Below are positions 31,153 through 40,932 of a DNA stretch of 64,000 nt, one piece after another (positions within the stretch are counted from its first letter, which is position 1; the number at the start of each line of letters is the position of its first letter). The notes beneath the pieces are model-generated. The model was not told the origin of the DNA. It ran no database searches and saw only the letters and a program-made list of their open reading frames with translations. This stretch comes from Sternotherus odoratus (taxonomy: Eukaryota > Chordata > Testudines > Kinosternidae), in assembly GCA_032164245.1 (NCBI GenBank), contig JAVMKO010000005.1, positions 45,462,193-45,526,192 on the forward strand. Reading direction: 5' to 3'. Position numbers and translations under genes: made by a program.

Positions 31153-32201
31153 GGGGCCCGGAGCTCTTGTGTTCTGCCGCGGTGCAAGGTGTTCTTCTGG
31201 GAAGCAGAAAACCATCAACCAGAAGCACCTATACCTCAAAGTGGACCCGCTTCTCTGCTTGGTGTATGCAGCGCAACACCATCCCCAGGGAAGCTTCCGT
31301 CCCAGTCATCCTGGACTACCTGCTGGACCTTAAACAGCAAGGTCTTTCCACCTCCACCATTAGGGTCCACCTGCCGGCCATCTCGGCATTCCACCCTGGC
31401 CCGGCAGACCACTCTGTCTTCTCAGACCCTATGGTCTATCGATTCCTTAAAGGGCTGGAGAAACTTTACCCGCAGGTTAAGCATCCCGTCCCGCCTTGGG
31501 ACCTGAACCTTGTGCTTTCCCGCCTCACCATGTCCCCCTTTGAGCCCCTCGCCATGTGCTCCTTGCTATACCTTTCCTGGAAGGTAGCCTTCTTCGTAGC
31601 TATCACCTCGGTACACAGAGTGTCAGAGATCAGGGCGCTAACCTCAGAACCACCTTATACGGTTTTTCATAAGGACAAGGTGCAGCTACACCCCCATCCA
31701 GCCTTCCTTCCCAAGGTGGTCTCTCCCTTCCATGTTAACCAGGACATTTTCCTGCAGGTCTTCTACCCTAAGCCCCACACCTCTGGAAGGGAGCAACAAT
31801 TGCACACGCTCGATGTCAGAAGAGCTCTCGCTTTTTATTTAGAGCGCACAAAACCATTTCGAAAAGCAACACAGTTCTTTGTTGCGGTGGTGGATTGGAT
31901 GAAAGGCCAACCGGTCTCCGCCCAAAAGCTCTCCTCCTGGATAACCTCGTGCATTCGCACCTGTTACGAACTCGCGGGCAGGCCCGCCGAGCAGATAACA
32001 GCACACTCGAAGAGAGCGCAGGCGTCCTCTGCGGCCTTCCGGGAGAGGGTTCCGATCATGGACATCTGCAGGGCGGCTACCTGGTCCTCTGTCCACACCT
32101 TTGCCGCCCACTACGCCATAGTCCAGCAGGCCAGGGACGATGCGGCGTTTGGTTCAGTGGTCCTACGCTCAGCGATGGGTCAATCTGACCCCGCCTCCTA
32201 G
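30687..32201 (+). CDS. DIRS tyrosine recombinase, copy A, open frame
   Basis: 504 codons. The first 140 or so overlap the RNase H tail, and the recombinase proper starts near GVLLGSRKPSTRSTYTSKWT. The N-terminal core-binding helices (LDYLLDLKQQGLSTSTIRVH) come first. The catalytic tetrad is R311 (HRVSEIRAL), H440 and R443 (AHSKRAQASS) and Y476 (HTFAAHYAIV). The stop is TAG at 32199-32201, 15 nt before the internal complementary region. All catalytic residues are present, so this frame may still be functional in trans, though without RT the copy is not autonomous. The true start codon is unknown. Confidence 0.88.
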   Translation: MASFLPGAQNMLVDHLSRSFLSHPSDLPTVGVSPDQPLCHSAEQEVPPVLLLPWQLPGLPHRRFSPSLDGPPALRVPSDPAPSQGDPQDQTGQGTCDPRSPGLVQAMLVCIPPPAVQGPSHQPPAVARPDLSGSRSLTPPGPAVPAPHSVAPAWLRGPELLCSAAVQGVLLGSRKPSTRSTYTSKWTRFSAWCMQRNTIPREASVPVILDYLLDLKQQGLSTSTIRVHLPAISAFHPGPADHSVFSDPMVYRFLKGLEKLYPQVKHPVPPWDLNLVLSRLTMSPFEPLAMCSLLYLSWKVAFFVAITSVHRVSEIRALTSEPPYTVFHKDKVQLHPHPAFLPKVVSPFHVNQDIFLQVFYPKPHTSGREQQLHTLDVRRALAFYLERTKPFRKATQFFVAVVDWMKGQPVSAQKLSSWITSCIRTCYELAGRPAEQITAHSKRAQASSAAFRERVPIMDICRAATWSSVHTFAAHYAIVQQARDDAAFGSVVLRSAMGQSDPAS

Positions 32202-32216
32202 GTATTGCTTGTAGTC

Positions 32217-32311
32217 ACCTAACTGGAATGCATATGAACAATCACTCGAAGAAAACGAGGTTACTTACCTGTAACTGTTGTTCTTCGAGATGTGTTGCTC
32301 ATATCCATTCC
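32217..32311 (+). repeat. Internal complementary region, DIRS copy A
   Basis: The left half (32217-32255) is the reverse complement of the left end (26536-26575). The right half (32252-32311) is the reverse complement of the right end (32497-32556), with very few mismatches. In the DIRS model this region templates joining of the two ends into a circle. Confidence 0.9.
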
Positions 32312-32339
32312 AAACCCGCCCTCCTTCCCCACTGTCGGA

Positions 32340-32556
32340 TTAGCCGGCAAGAAGGAACTGAGGGTGGGGCTGGGTCGCAGGGGTATTTATGCGGCGCCAT
32401 GAGGGCGCCACTCCAAGGGGCTCCCTGCTCAACCCAGCCTGTTGCTGGGGGAAAAATCTTCTGACAACCTTGCCCGCGGCACGTGCACACCTAACTGGAA
32501 TGGATATGAGCAACACATCTCGAAGAACAACAGTTATAGGTAAGTAACCTCGTTTT
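32340..32556 (-). repeat. Right inverted terminal repeat, DIRS copy A
   Basis: Inverse of the left terminal repeat for about 165 bp (with GCGGCGCCATGAGGGCGCCA and GCACGTGCACACCTAACTGG), then the outer arm ATCTCGAAGAACAACAGTTA followed by GGTAAGTAACCTCG. Note the GTAAGT in this arm, a potential splice donor on the FANCD2 strand. Confidence 0.88.
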
Positions 32557-32894
32557 ATAACAGCCAACAAGAATACACTTTTGTGTAGAAATCCATGATT
32601 AAATCGAGTTTTCCTACCTAGTGATTTGAATCTCATATAACTAATATATGCCCTCTGTCCTCCTGCAGACTAATTCTGCATTTCACATGCTTTGCATGTT
32701 TGTCAGCATCTCTCACCTCATACATGTTGCATATTCGAAAAACACGCCATCTGTTTCCCAATCTCTCTTTCCCACTAGAATTCAAGCATTAAAAATGTTA
32801 CAACCATTTTGGCTCCTTCCTATTTGGTGTTCTGGTTCCTTGTGGCTATGGCCATCTTAAACTTTGTGGACTTCAGCTTTGTATCCTTGGTACC
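32557..32894. other. Intron, nothing recognised
   Basis: T-rich sequence without a recognisable repeat. Confidence 0.5.
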
Positions 32895-32902
32895 TGCTAA
32901 TG

Positions 32903-33185
32903 CAGTGGTTCTCAAACTGGGGGTCACGACCCCCCCATTGCATTCGGTGGCATTTCGGCGGATGCAACGAATGCGGGTGTGCGTCCACCGAAAAGCCGCT
33001 GAGTGGAACTCTTCCGCTTTCGGCGGCATTTCGGCGGACATACAGAGAAGAGCTGCATATCCGCCGAAACACCACCAAAACCGGAAGAGTTCAATTTGGC
33101 GGCATTTTGGCAGACATACATGGGGTGCCAGTGGACACGGCACAGCGAGAAGAGGTCTCGAACTGAAGAAGTTTGAGAACCCCTG
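32903..33185. mobile_element. hAT MITE, 283 bp, with perfect 8 bp duplication
   Basis: The ends CAGTGGTTCTCAAACTGGGG and the reverse complement of AAGTTTGAGAACCCCTG are flanked by TGCTAATG at 32895-32902 and 33186-33193. The GC-rich centre has repeated GGCGGCATTTCGGCGGA-like text and no gene. The open frames on it are shadows. Confidence 0.92.
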
Positions 33186-33321
33186 TGCTAATGAGTGAAA
33201 GTGAATAGGACTGCACAAGCCGAATTAGTTTTATTCTCTCCATCAGGTGGTGTAAATGTATCTTTGAGCTCCTATAAATTAATAATGATGAAGTGACTTT
33301 AACTATTTGGGTTCACAGCAG

Positions 33322-33450
33322 GGGAACGCCTGTAGGAACATTGGATTCTCCCATCTGTGTCAGAGATCATCTCAAGAAGTTGCCCAATGTGCAGTCGAGC
33401 TTCTGAAACCACTGTGTAATCATATGGAGAACATGCACAATTACTTCCAG
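33322..33450 (+). CDS. FANCD2: FANCD2 exon 11 of window (CAGCAG acceptor)
   Basis: This exon is 129 nt (43 codons), phase 0. The intron ends CACAGCAG, so either CAG could serve. I place the start after the second because the alignment with human ([12 protein letters not shown]) then has equal length: [12 protein letters not shown]. Use of the first would add one Gln. It encodes [20 protein letters not shown] and [13 protein letters not shown], matching human tracts. The donor is GTCAGA. Confidence 0.94.
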
Positions 33451-33589
33451 GTCAGAAGGCAACAAATTTATTCTTAACAATTGCCAAGGGTTTTTTGTTT
33501 TATATCATTTATTTTATGGAAATGGAGGGGTAATGATATACAATAATTCTTGAAATAATATTTAATTAATAGTTTGTTCTGTGTTTAAG

Positions 33590-33708
33590 GCACTAATTAC
33601 AGAAAACCAGGGGGTGGTAGATGGACCACGAGTGAACATTCAGGAGCACCAACTTATGTCTTCTTGTTACCAGCTGCTGCTGCAGGCCTTTCGCCTCCTG
33701 TTTGCTTG
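33590..33708 (+). CDS. FANCD2: FANCD2 exon 12 of window
   Basis: This exon is 119 nt, phase 0 at entry, leaving two bases (TG). The acceptor is GTGTTTAAG and the donor GTGAGT. It encodes [20 protein letters not shown] then [16 protein letters not shown], matching human [20 protein letters not shown] and SCYQRLLQIFHGLFAW. Only 139 nt separate it from the preceding exon. Confidence 0.95.
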
Positions 33709-34035
33709 GTGAGTGTAGGGAGTAGCATGCATATAGGGGTACATAAACAAATAATGTTTATTGCTTTTTGTGGGGGTTCCTCTTCGCTGAAAGGCTGATA
33801 TGTAGCAAATAGCACATGCAGAACATCAGATTGCAATGATACAGACTTTTAAGAAAATGTTATATTATATTACAATTGCTGTAAATTCAGTCAAGCTATA
33901 AAAATTGAAACTATAATTGATTAACCATGGTTACAGTAATTTAAGATCCCAGGTTGCAAATGGGTCCCAAGGCAATTACCTGGTTTTAACAGATCATGTG
34001 ATCTTGGATTAAAGACAGCATAAGTAAACCACCTA
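33709..34035. other. Intron, nothing recognised
   Basis: AT-rich sequence up to the MITE at 34036. Confidence 0.5.
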
Positions 34036-34172
34036 CCCTGTTTCCCCGAAAGTAAGACATCCCCCGAAAATAAGACGTACTTCCAGTTTTGCCTCTCGCT
34101 GTAATATAATGTAATGTAATTTTGGGAGCAAAAATTAATATAAGACACTGTCTTATTTTCAGGGAAACACGG
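34036..34172. mobile_element. 137 bp TA-flanked MITE, copy 2
   Basis: The same element as 7106-7242, same orientation, with one base difference seen (CAGGGAAA instead of CGGGGAAA near the right end). TA lies on both sides. Confidence 0.88.
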
Positions 34173-34439
34173 TATCTTTGTGCTTTCCACTCTGTCTAGA
34201 CATCTGGGAATAGCTAAATCAATAAGTCCCTCTCTCCACTACTCAGCATTCAGGCAACAAGAGAGAACAATTGGTCCATAGATACTAAAATGATGGCTAT
34301 AATAGAAATACATATTCCTTATGATAACAACAAAAACTCAGTGTTATGGTTGTATGGTTATGCACTCAAGCCAGAGGTACAGATGCCAGATTTATGGTTG
34401 CACACACAACCTAAACTTGGCCTCTACAGTTGCTTAGAT

Positions 34440-34642
34440 CAGTAGTCTTCAAAGTGGGGTGCGCAAGACCCCACCGCCGCCGCATCCTCCCGTTCGGCAG
34501 TCTATTTTTGTACCGCCAAAATGTGCCACAGAAAGTGGAAGCTTTCTGTTCGGCGGCATTTTGGCAGCTATACCCCGGGGGGCTGCCAGCGGATGCCGCA
34601 CTGCGGAAAGGGGCTGCAGCCAAAAAACTTTGAGGATCGCTG
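34440..34642. mobile_element. hAT MITE, 203 bp, with perfect 8 bp duplication
   Basis: The ends CAGTAGTCTTCAAAGTGGGG and the reverse complement of AAACTTTGAGGATCGCTG are flanked by GCTTAGAT at 34432-34439 and 34643-34650. No coding capacity. Confidence 0.9.
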
Positions 34643-34650
34643 GCTTAGAT

Positions 34651-35441
34651 AATACAATATAATACCATATAATCTTTTTTTTCTGCAACCTAGTATCTTT
34701 TAATGAATACAATGAATAAGACATGGCTCTGCTGATCATCATGTATATAAATTTATTTTATGGGCTATGTTTGTTGGGATTACATAGAGTTATGTGCAGT
34801 GGTGGAAGATAATACTTATGTATCTGAGGTACTTGGGGGAAAGGTGTGATGTTATGTTGTATTATTTGAAAAATAGTATGCTTCATTCATCAGATACACA
34901 GAAAGGGGCAGAATTAAGGGCATGATGGTAACCCTAACTTTGGCATTCACTAAAGTTTAAGTGCTTAATGATGAACCTTAACATTCCCCTAAAATATTTG
35001 AATGAAATTTCCAAGGGGCGGTTGTTTATTTTAAAGAAATTCGGTCCTCTGAAGCTCTTTGGCTAAGCTCCAATGGGAATACCCTTGTCATGCAAGGGGT
35101 ACACTAAGTGAGGCAGTGTTCACTGAATATTTACCACACTCATTGAAGCAAAGTTATGAACTTTCACTGACCAATTTTGTGTTCTGTGTGCATAATGCTT
35201 TTAATGGCCTAGAAAAGCTAAAGCAATTTCATGTTACCCATATTCTCATTTTTTCAAGTATTCGCGGATCTGCTCTTTTCCTGTAGCCAGGACAGAGCTG
35301 TTCTAACTGTCCAAACTTATTTTATTTTTCTTCTTGAAGACAGATTTAAAAGAGCTCAGCATCTCAACCATTGTTAGCTGGCATTAATTTCTTCCCCTCT
35401 TCATATTGATGATGTTCTGTGGCTCTTCTCTTTTTCCACAG
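34651..35441. other. Intron, nothing recognised
   Basis: AT-rich sequence. A 75-codon frame at 35059-35286 has no family resemblance I know. Confidence 0.5.
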
Positions 35442-35555
35442 GAGTGGATTTTCTCAACGTGAAAATAGTGATTTGCTGAGGTCAGCCCTCAAGGTCCTTG
35501 CAAACAGACTAAAGCCAGGAGAGACAGAGTTTCTTCTTCTTGAGGATCTAATCAG
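35442..35555 (+). CDS. FANCD2: FANCD2 exon 13 of window
   Basis: This exon is 114 nt. It completes the Trp codon from exon 12 and leaves two bases (AG). The acceptor is TTTTTCCACAG and the donor GTAGGA. It encodes SGFSQRENSDLLRSALKVLA then NRLKPGETEFLLLEDLI, matching human [20 protein letters not shown] and SRLKQGE. Confidence 0.94.
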
Positions 35556-36320
35556 GTAGGATAAATGAAGGCAACAGTGCTGCTTTCCCAGAACTTTATA
35601 ACAGGAATAACATTCCAAATATTTTCTATATTTCCTGTGGGTGTTCTGCACAAATGTGATAGATAAAACCGATTCAGGATCCCTGAGATTTTTAGAACAC
35701 AGGGTTTGATGTTCAGGACAGCATAAATATATATACATAGCTCTTGGAAAGTGGTCTATGAAATACTTGGAAATAGAGCAGGGGGTACCAGTATGTCTAA
35801 AATATTCTGTGAGGGACAGCTAGGGGTGCCCTGGTTAGCGAAGGAGAAAGAGAGTGTAAGTGTGTGTATGTGTGAGGGAAAATCTCTTCTGGGTGTGCAT
35901 TGTTGGTCAAAAAGCAAACTGAGGGAGTCCAAGGAATGGACTGGAAAATGATTCTGAAAATTATTATAATTCTTCAGTCCAGGGTCTCTCTCAGTTCTGG
36001 ATGTCTGGGCTGCTCCTCCCTCTGCAGCTTCATGGAGGTGAATCAGTGTTTTGGTGCCACACGTTCTGGCCACCCTACATCTGCTGCTGCTGCTTGCTGC
36101 TGGATTCTCTGTCTCTGTGGCAGCAGACAGTCCTGATTTCTATTGCCCCTGCCCTTACTCTTTTCTGTTTCAACTTTTTTTGCCCAGTTTTTGGGCAGTG
36201 GGGAACAGGGTTGCCTCTCCTCAATGTTTCTTCTCCTCCTCCTCCTCTGGTTGATTAACCATTTGGAGTTTTAACTCTCCCCGAGCCTCCGCTGCCATGT
36301 TTCCTTGCTCGCTCCTTTGC
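35556..36320. other. Intron, nothing recognised
   Basis: No exon or repeat identified. Overlapping short frames near 35900-36258 have no family resemblance. Confidence 0.4.
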
Positions 36321-36324
36321 CCCT

Positions 36325-36935
36325 TATAGGCACAGCCAAACAGTTAAAAGAGCACTGGCTCAAATCCAAGCAGTGCTCAATTTGTGAGGCAGCCTTTCTA
36401 GGCTCGGACGATGATGAGTTGTGCTCAATCTGCACCCAGTCTTCCATCCCTAACTCTGTTAGGTCCTGAGGCTATGAGTCAGGCAGGCAAGTGGGGTCCC
36501 TACCCACCAAAGCTGCTGTGGCTCTGTAGTTGTCCCACTCCAGCAGAAAATGGGTTAAAACAGCCCTGGAGAGGGCTGTTGCTGGGAGAAAGCAGCAAAC
36601 TTGGTCTGAGTGGGAAAGCAGCTGAGGGTGTGGCTGGTCACACCTGTGGCCAGCTCAATCAGGGCCCAGCTGGCCCTTATACAAGGGCTTGGGGCCAGGC
36701 GCTCAACACTCTCCCTCCAGCCTTAGAGGGAGAAGGACCTGACTGCCTGAAGGCTTAGTGGCAGGGGACTGAGCAGGGCTGGGGAAGGGCGAGAGGAGCT
36801 GGGGAGCTCCTGCCTGGCAACTCCCCAGACTGCGGCCTGATAAGAAGGCCTGAAAAGGTACTGGGCTGTAGGGAAAGGCTGCAGGTCATAGAATCTCTGA
36901 GTTGGATGGGACCTCAGAAGATCATCTAGTCCAAG
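36325..36935. repeat. Mosaic of repeat pieces
   Basis: About 36331-36455 codes for a Cys-paired tract (KSKQCSICEAAF then ELCSICTQ) that could be an old DIRS-like gag end. About 36460-36887 is GC-rich and LTR-like (AAAGCAGCTGAGGGTGTGG, CAGGGGACTGAGCAGGGC), but its ends are not clear. About 36888-36935 (TCATAGAATCTCTGAGTTGG and GGGACCTCAGAAG) resembles an antisense CR1 piece. Confidence 0.45.
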
Positions 36936-36954
36936 ATAGCTTGGAATCACCTAC

Positions 36955-37310
36955 TGTGGAATATACATGAGCAATCACTCAAAGAAGAAAAAACAGTTAC
37001 CTTTAGTAACTTGTATTCTTCTAGATGTGTTGCTCATGTCTGTTCCACATGCCACCCTCCTTCCCCTCTGTCAGAGTGATCTGACAAGAAGGAACTGAGG
37101 GTAGGGGAGCGCATGGCACCCCTTTTAGTGCACCAGGGCGGAGTCTCCCCAGAGGCATGCGGGGTGGAAGGGGTGCTCCCCCTACAGGTACTGCGAAGGA
37201 AAATACTTCCCAGCACCAGTGCACGTGGTGAGCACGCACTCCTACTGTGGAATAGACATGAGCAACACATCTTGAAGAACACAAGTTACTAAAGATAACT
37301 GGGTTTTTTT
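36955..37310. mobile_element. DIRS right end only (internal complementary region plus terminal repeat)
   Basis: 36955-37060 holds both arms of an internal complementary region (GAGCAATCACTCAAAGAAGA, then TTCTTCTAGATGTGTTGCTC). The right terminal repeat ends near 37300 (GAGCAACACATCTTGAAGAA then CACAAGTTACTAAAG). No coding part remains. The subfamily is close to copies A and B but distinct. Confidence 0.8.
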
Positions 37311-37493
37311 CAGGAACACAACTACAACCTTAAGCGAGGAGTTACTGTATTGAGGCATCTGGTGCTGATCACTACTGGAGAGAGGATGTCAGGCTAGCAG
37401 GATCTGATCTGGGCTGGCACTTCCTCTCTTTTTTGTGTATATCTGGGACATATCTGCAATGTCTTCATCCCTTTTCTTTCCTGTCGCCCACAG

Positions 37494-37621
37494 TGAGAGT
37501 TTTCACTACTTGCTGAATTTCCAGCATAGCGTTCCCAATTTCCAGTGTGCACTCACCCTCACTCAGCTCCTGATTGTCATTGCTGAAAAACCTGTGGCCA
37601 CCTGGAAAAAAGATAAAATAG
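37494..37621 (+). CDS. FANCD2: FANCD2 exon 14 of window
   Basis: This exon is 128 nt. It completes a Ser codon and leaves one base (G). The acceptor is CTGTCGCCCACAG and the donor GTAATG. It encodes ESFHYLLNFQHSVPNFQCAL then TLTQLLIVIAEKPVATWKKD, matching human VHYLQNFHQSIPSFQCAL and the LLMVILEK stretch. Confidence 0.94.
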
Positions 37622-38567
37622 GTAATGTGTGCAGAACCTCTTTTTCTGGACAGGTTCTCATGCCATTCTTTATCTGTAATGCTTTGGCTTCTCACCAGAT
37701 AGTCGAGAAAACTCACTAACATGAATAATGCTAAATGTATTGGAAGCTCTTTACCGCCTGCTTTGTTATATGTTAGCCACGCAAGAAAACAGTGTACAGC
37801 TCCATTAGTTAATCATTCTTTTGTCAGGAGAAATGAAGGCTCAAAGGCAAGATGGCTAAGAAGCATTTGACAAGTTTAACTTAAGCCTGTTCTACACACA
37901 GTTTTAGTCCTGACTGAACTGTTTTGGTTAGGGGAGTACTTTTTACTAATAAAAGTTGATAAGTACAACCACTAGTGTCGGCACAATTGTACCGCTATAA
38001 AGGTGCTTGTAACAGTACTATTAACATTAACGAGGTTAAACTATAGTGGTATAACTGCATCCCAATTGGGGGGCTGTTCCACTTAACCTATTTCTGTTCC
38101 TGACACTATACAGTAAAGTGATAGAAAAACTATAGACAAGCCCTAATAAAGCAAAAGGAGCAGTTCTTGCAAGCTGATTAGAGTTCAGTTGCTAACAGGA
38201 CAGAACCACATCGTCTGAGAGATCTTCTTGCAAGCAATATGCAAGGAAGCTTGCTGGCCTTCATTTCCCATGTTCACCAGATACTGCTAAAGCTAAGAGT
38301 GCAAGTTTGCAGGCTCCTCTCCCAGCTGTAAAGTGTTGATCCTAGCAATGTCTCAGATCCATGAAACTGTTCAGAATTGTACACAGTTACATTCTCTCCT
38401 GGGGATGAAGTAGGGGTGAACTCTCTGCCCTGGATAGTGTTACTACAGCTTTTCCCCCAGAGCAATTCAGTCAAGTTTGAGAGACACCCAGCAGGTTTTA
38501 ACAAGTCATTTAAAATTACAATAGGACCTAACTATATGATCCTAGGCTACAATACTGCAAGTAAGTA
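37622..38567. other. Intron with an unclassified dispersed repeat
   Basis: About 37885-38140 has text (CTTAAGCCTGTTCTACACAC, GTTTTGGTTAGGGGAGTAC, GTGGTATAACTGCATCCC) that looks like a known reptile DNA-transposon type, but I cannot place it. The rest shows nothing. Confidence 0.4.
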
Positions 38568-39517
38568 CAGTAAAACCTCGATATAACGGACTAATTTGGG
38601 CGAGGGGTGTCCGTTAAAGCTGAAAGTCTGTTATATAATAAAGTAGGTTTTCCGAATGTGTATGTTAAAAAATTGACAAATTAGTTAGTTTACCTCTTTT
38701 TACTTATGTAGACACGTTTGTGTAATTAAAATTAAGTATGTATGAAAAGTTTAATTTCACAGAAAAGTTTTCTATACAGTAGACTCTCGATTATCCGGGA
38801 TGATCGGAAAAACCTTAATCCCAGTTAATAAAATCCCGGATAATCACGCGTCTACTGGGGGGGGGGGGGGGTTCGCTGGCGGACCTGGGGGTGGGAGGGG
38901 ATATGGTGGTGCTCCCACCACCTGCCCCAGTCAGCTCCCCTGCTAGACTGGGTGTAGGGAACCAAGGCTGGCAGCGGGAGCTCAGGGAGGTTCCCTGCAC
39001 CCAGGCTGTCGGTGGGAGCTGAGTGGGGCAGGTGGCAGGAGCCTGGGGAGAGAGCCCAAAGCGGCGGCGGGCTCAGCACTCAGCTTGATGCCGCTTTGGG
39101 CTTTCCCCCCAGGCTCCTGCCAGCCGAGGTCTCAGCCCGCTGCCAGCCTGGGTTTCCTACACCCAGGCTGGAAGCAGGGTGAGACCCCAGCTCATAAGGG
39201 GCCAGTGGGAGAAGCCCCAAAGCAGTGGCAGGCTAAGGCTGAGCCCACCGCTGCTTTGGGGCTTCCCCTACTGACCCGTTTAGACATCCCGGTTAATCCG
39301 CAGCCCGGTTAACCCGTGCCCGGATAATCGGGAGTCTACTGTAACAGTGAATTAATAACAAAAAATAACCTGTTAATTTAATTATAAGCAAATCTTGGTT
39401 AAAAGCATTTTAAAATTAACAGGGTGTTAATTTTCACATATGACATAGGGACCGGAAATTTTGTCCGTTAAATCCGAAGTCCATTAAATCGAGGTCCGCA
39501 AAATCGAGGGTTTACTG
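38568..39517. mobile_element. TA-flanked MITE (pogo/Tigger-like) containing another element
   Basis: The ends CAGTAAAACCTCGATATAAC and the reverse complement of AAATCGAGGGTTTACTG are flanked by TA. It shares its text (GGACTAATTTGGGCGAGGGG) with the MITE at 23848-24189. The element at 38777-39341 is inserted in it. Confidence 0.88.
38777..39341. mobile_element. Nested TA-flanked element (Tigger-like), 565 bp
   Basis: The ends CAGTAGACTCTCGATTATCC and the reverse complement of GGATAATCGGGAGTCTACTG are flanked by TA. The GC-rich centre has repeated AGGCTGG-type text, including an inverted repeat of the region near CCCAAAGCGGC. No transposase. Confidence 0.88.
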
Positions 39518-40410
39518 TAAAATCTCACTCCCTGCTGAGTGGTCCAGCCAGGCATACCAGTTGCACTTATATATACTCTAGGCTATGCTTGCGCCCTGTG
39601 ACAGGCACATACCCGGCATGTCCAGACATGCCCCAATCGTGGCTCCCCTTACTGCGGAAAATGTGAACACGTACTAAAAGATAAACATTAAAAACAAGAA
39701 AGGGTAAAGGTGGCTTACCCCAGAGACATGGGAGTATCTCAGGCTGTGGCCCATGTATGGGCTTCTATAGTCCCCTAACAATAGGAATAACGATGAAAAA
39801 TGTACTGATATCTTATTATTTCTTTTCTTTGGCCATTTATGTCAGAGAAGCAGATGCAACCTTTGGAGGAAGACAATTATTTCTGATTACAAAATTCTAA
39901 ACTGTAAATTTTCCCGTTCAAATTAACATTAAAAGGCTGTGACCAATGGGAAAGTTCACCTGTCACTGGTACGCTAACATTTGAGTTAATACTTGTATGT
40001 CAGCATTGAAAAACCTCATTTCTGGTTTCTGGGGGATTGGGGGTGACAATTAGCCCCAGCAACAGGGGAAAACTGGTCTCTGGGTCCACAAACCAGAGGG
40101 AGAAAAGGAAACCCGCTGTAGCATTGTCAGACATAAATGGACAAAGAGAGAGTGACTCTGATAAGAACCACTGTATCCAGCCAAGAGTTCACTAGACTTG
40201 TGTATAAATCTCATTAGTGTGGTAAGTAATGATCTTTAAGGAATATGCCTTTCCCAACTCCCTCATCTTTAGCGCTTTGGCAGGCACCTGTACGGAAAAC
40301 ATTGGATCTGCTTGAAGTGGAATTACAGTATAATTAGCTTGAAGCATTCAGCTATCCTGCATTTGTATGAGGGAGAAGTAAATTGTCTTGGACGCTTGTA
40401 TTCTCAGTGA
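39518..40410. other. Intron, nothing recognised
   Basis: Ordinary AT-rich intron sequence. Confidence 0.45.
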
Positions 40411-40416
40411 GACCAC

Positions 40417-40778
40417 AGGTGCCAACTTTTGTTGGCGCTGGTGGATGCTCGCACCCCTCACACACACCTGCCCCGACTCCTCCCCTGCCCCAAAGTCCCT
40501 GCCCAAATTTTGCCCCTCCCTGCTCCTATTGGACCCCTTCCCAAATCCCTGCCCCAGCCCCACCTCTTTCCTCCCTCCCAGGCTTGCCGCAGGAAACAGC
40601 TGTTTTGTGGCACAAGTGCTGGGAGGGAGGGGGGAGAAGCAGGATGCAGCGACGCACTCTGGGGAGGAGGCGGAGGTGAATGGAGCAGGAGGGCAGGGCG
40701 GAGAGCTGTTGGAAGCACCCGCCAATTTTTCCTTGTGGGCGCTCCAGCCCTGGAGCACCCCTGGAGTCGGCTCCAATG
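40417..40778. mobile_element. Probable MITE with C-rich core
   Basis: Starts near CAGGTGCCAACTTTTGTTGG and ends near CTGGAGTCGGCTCC, imperfect inverted ends like a common reptile hAT family. The C- and G-rich centre makes long spurious frames on both strands. The duplication was not found. Confidence 0.5.
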
Positions 40779-40832
40779 AGTGAGACAAAATATATCTAGG
40801 TTCGTCCTCATCTTATTGCTTATCTTTGACAG

Positions 40833-40932
40833 CTTCACTTGCTAAGCAGTTCCTCTGCCAGTCATGGATGCAGCCCAGTGGCATGCGAGAGAAGGGTAGC
40901 CAGTTCAGTGATGCGCTACACACTCTACTCTG
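40833..40932 (+). CDS. FANCD2: FANCD2 exon 15 of window
   Basis: This exon is 100 nt, entered after one carried base and leaving two (TG). The acceptor is TTATCTTTGACAG and the donor GTAAGA. It encodes SLAKQFLCQSWMQPSGMREK then FSDALHTLLC, matching human SLARQFLCRVWPSGDKEK and the QLHALLC end. DIRS copy B starts only 34 nt after the donor. Confidence 0.93.

Larger units (their letters stand above)
26536..32556 (+). mobile_element. DIRS retrotransposon, copy A (about 6.0 kb)
   Basis: DIRS elements use reverse transcriptase and a tyrosine recombinase instead of an integrase, and integrate through a circular intermediate. The copy has inverted ends (26536 to about 26726, and about 32340-32556), a gag frame, overlapping RT-RNase H and tyrosine recombinase frames, and an internal complementary region (32217-32311) made of the reverse complements of both outer ends. 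There is no target duplication, as expected. Gag has two stops and RT several frame changes, while the recombinase frame is open. Same strand as FANCD2. Confidence 0.93.

Noticed and set aside
32809..33218. Frames of 129 and 132 codons
   Set aside because: They cover the hAT MITE 32903-33185 and its flanks, with no conservation.
40348..40838. Frames up to 146 codons on both strands near FANCD2 exon 15
   Set aside because: Composition effect of a C-rich repeat core; the minus-strand frames have no known similarity.
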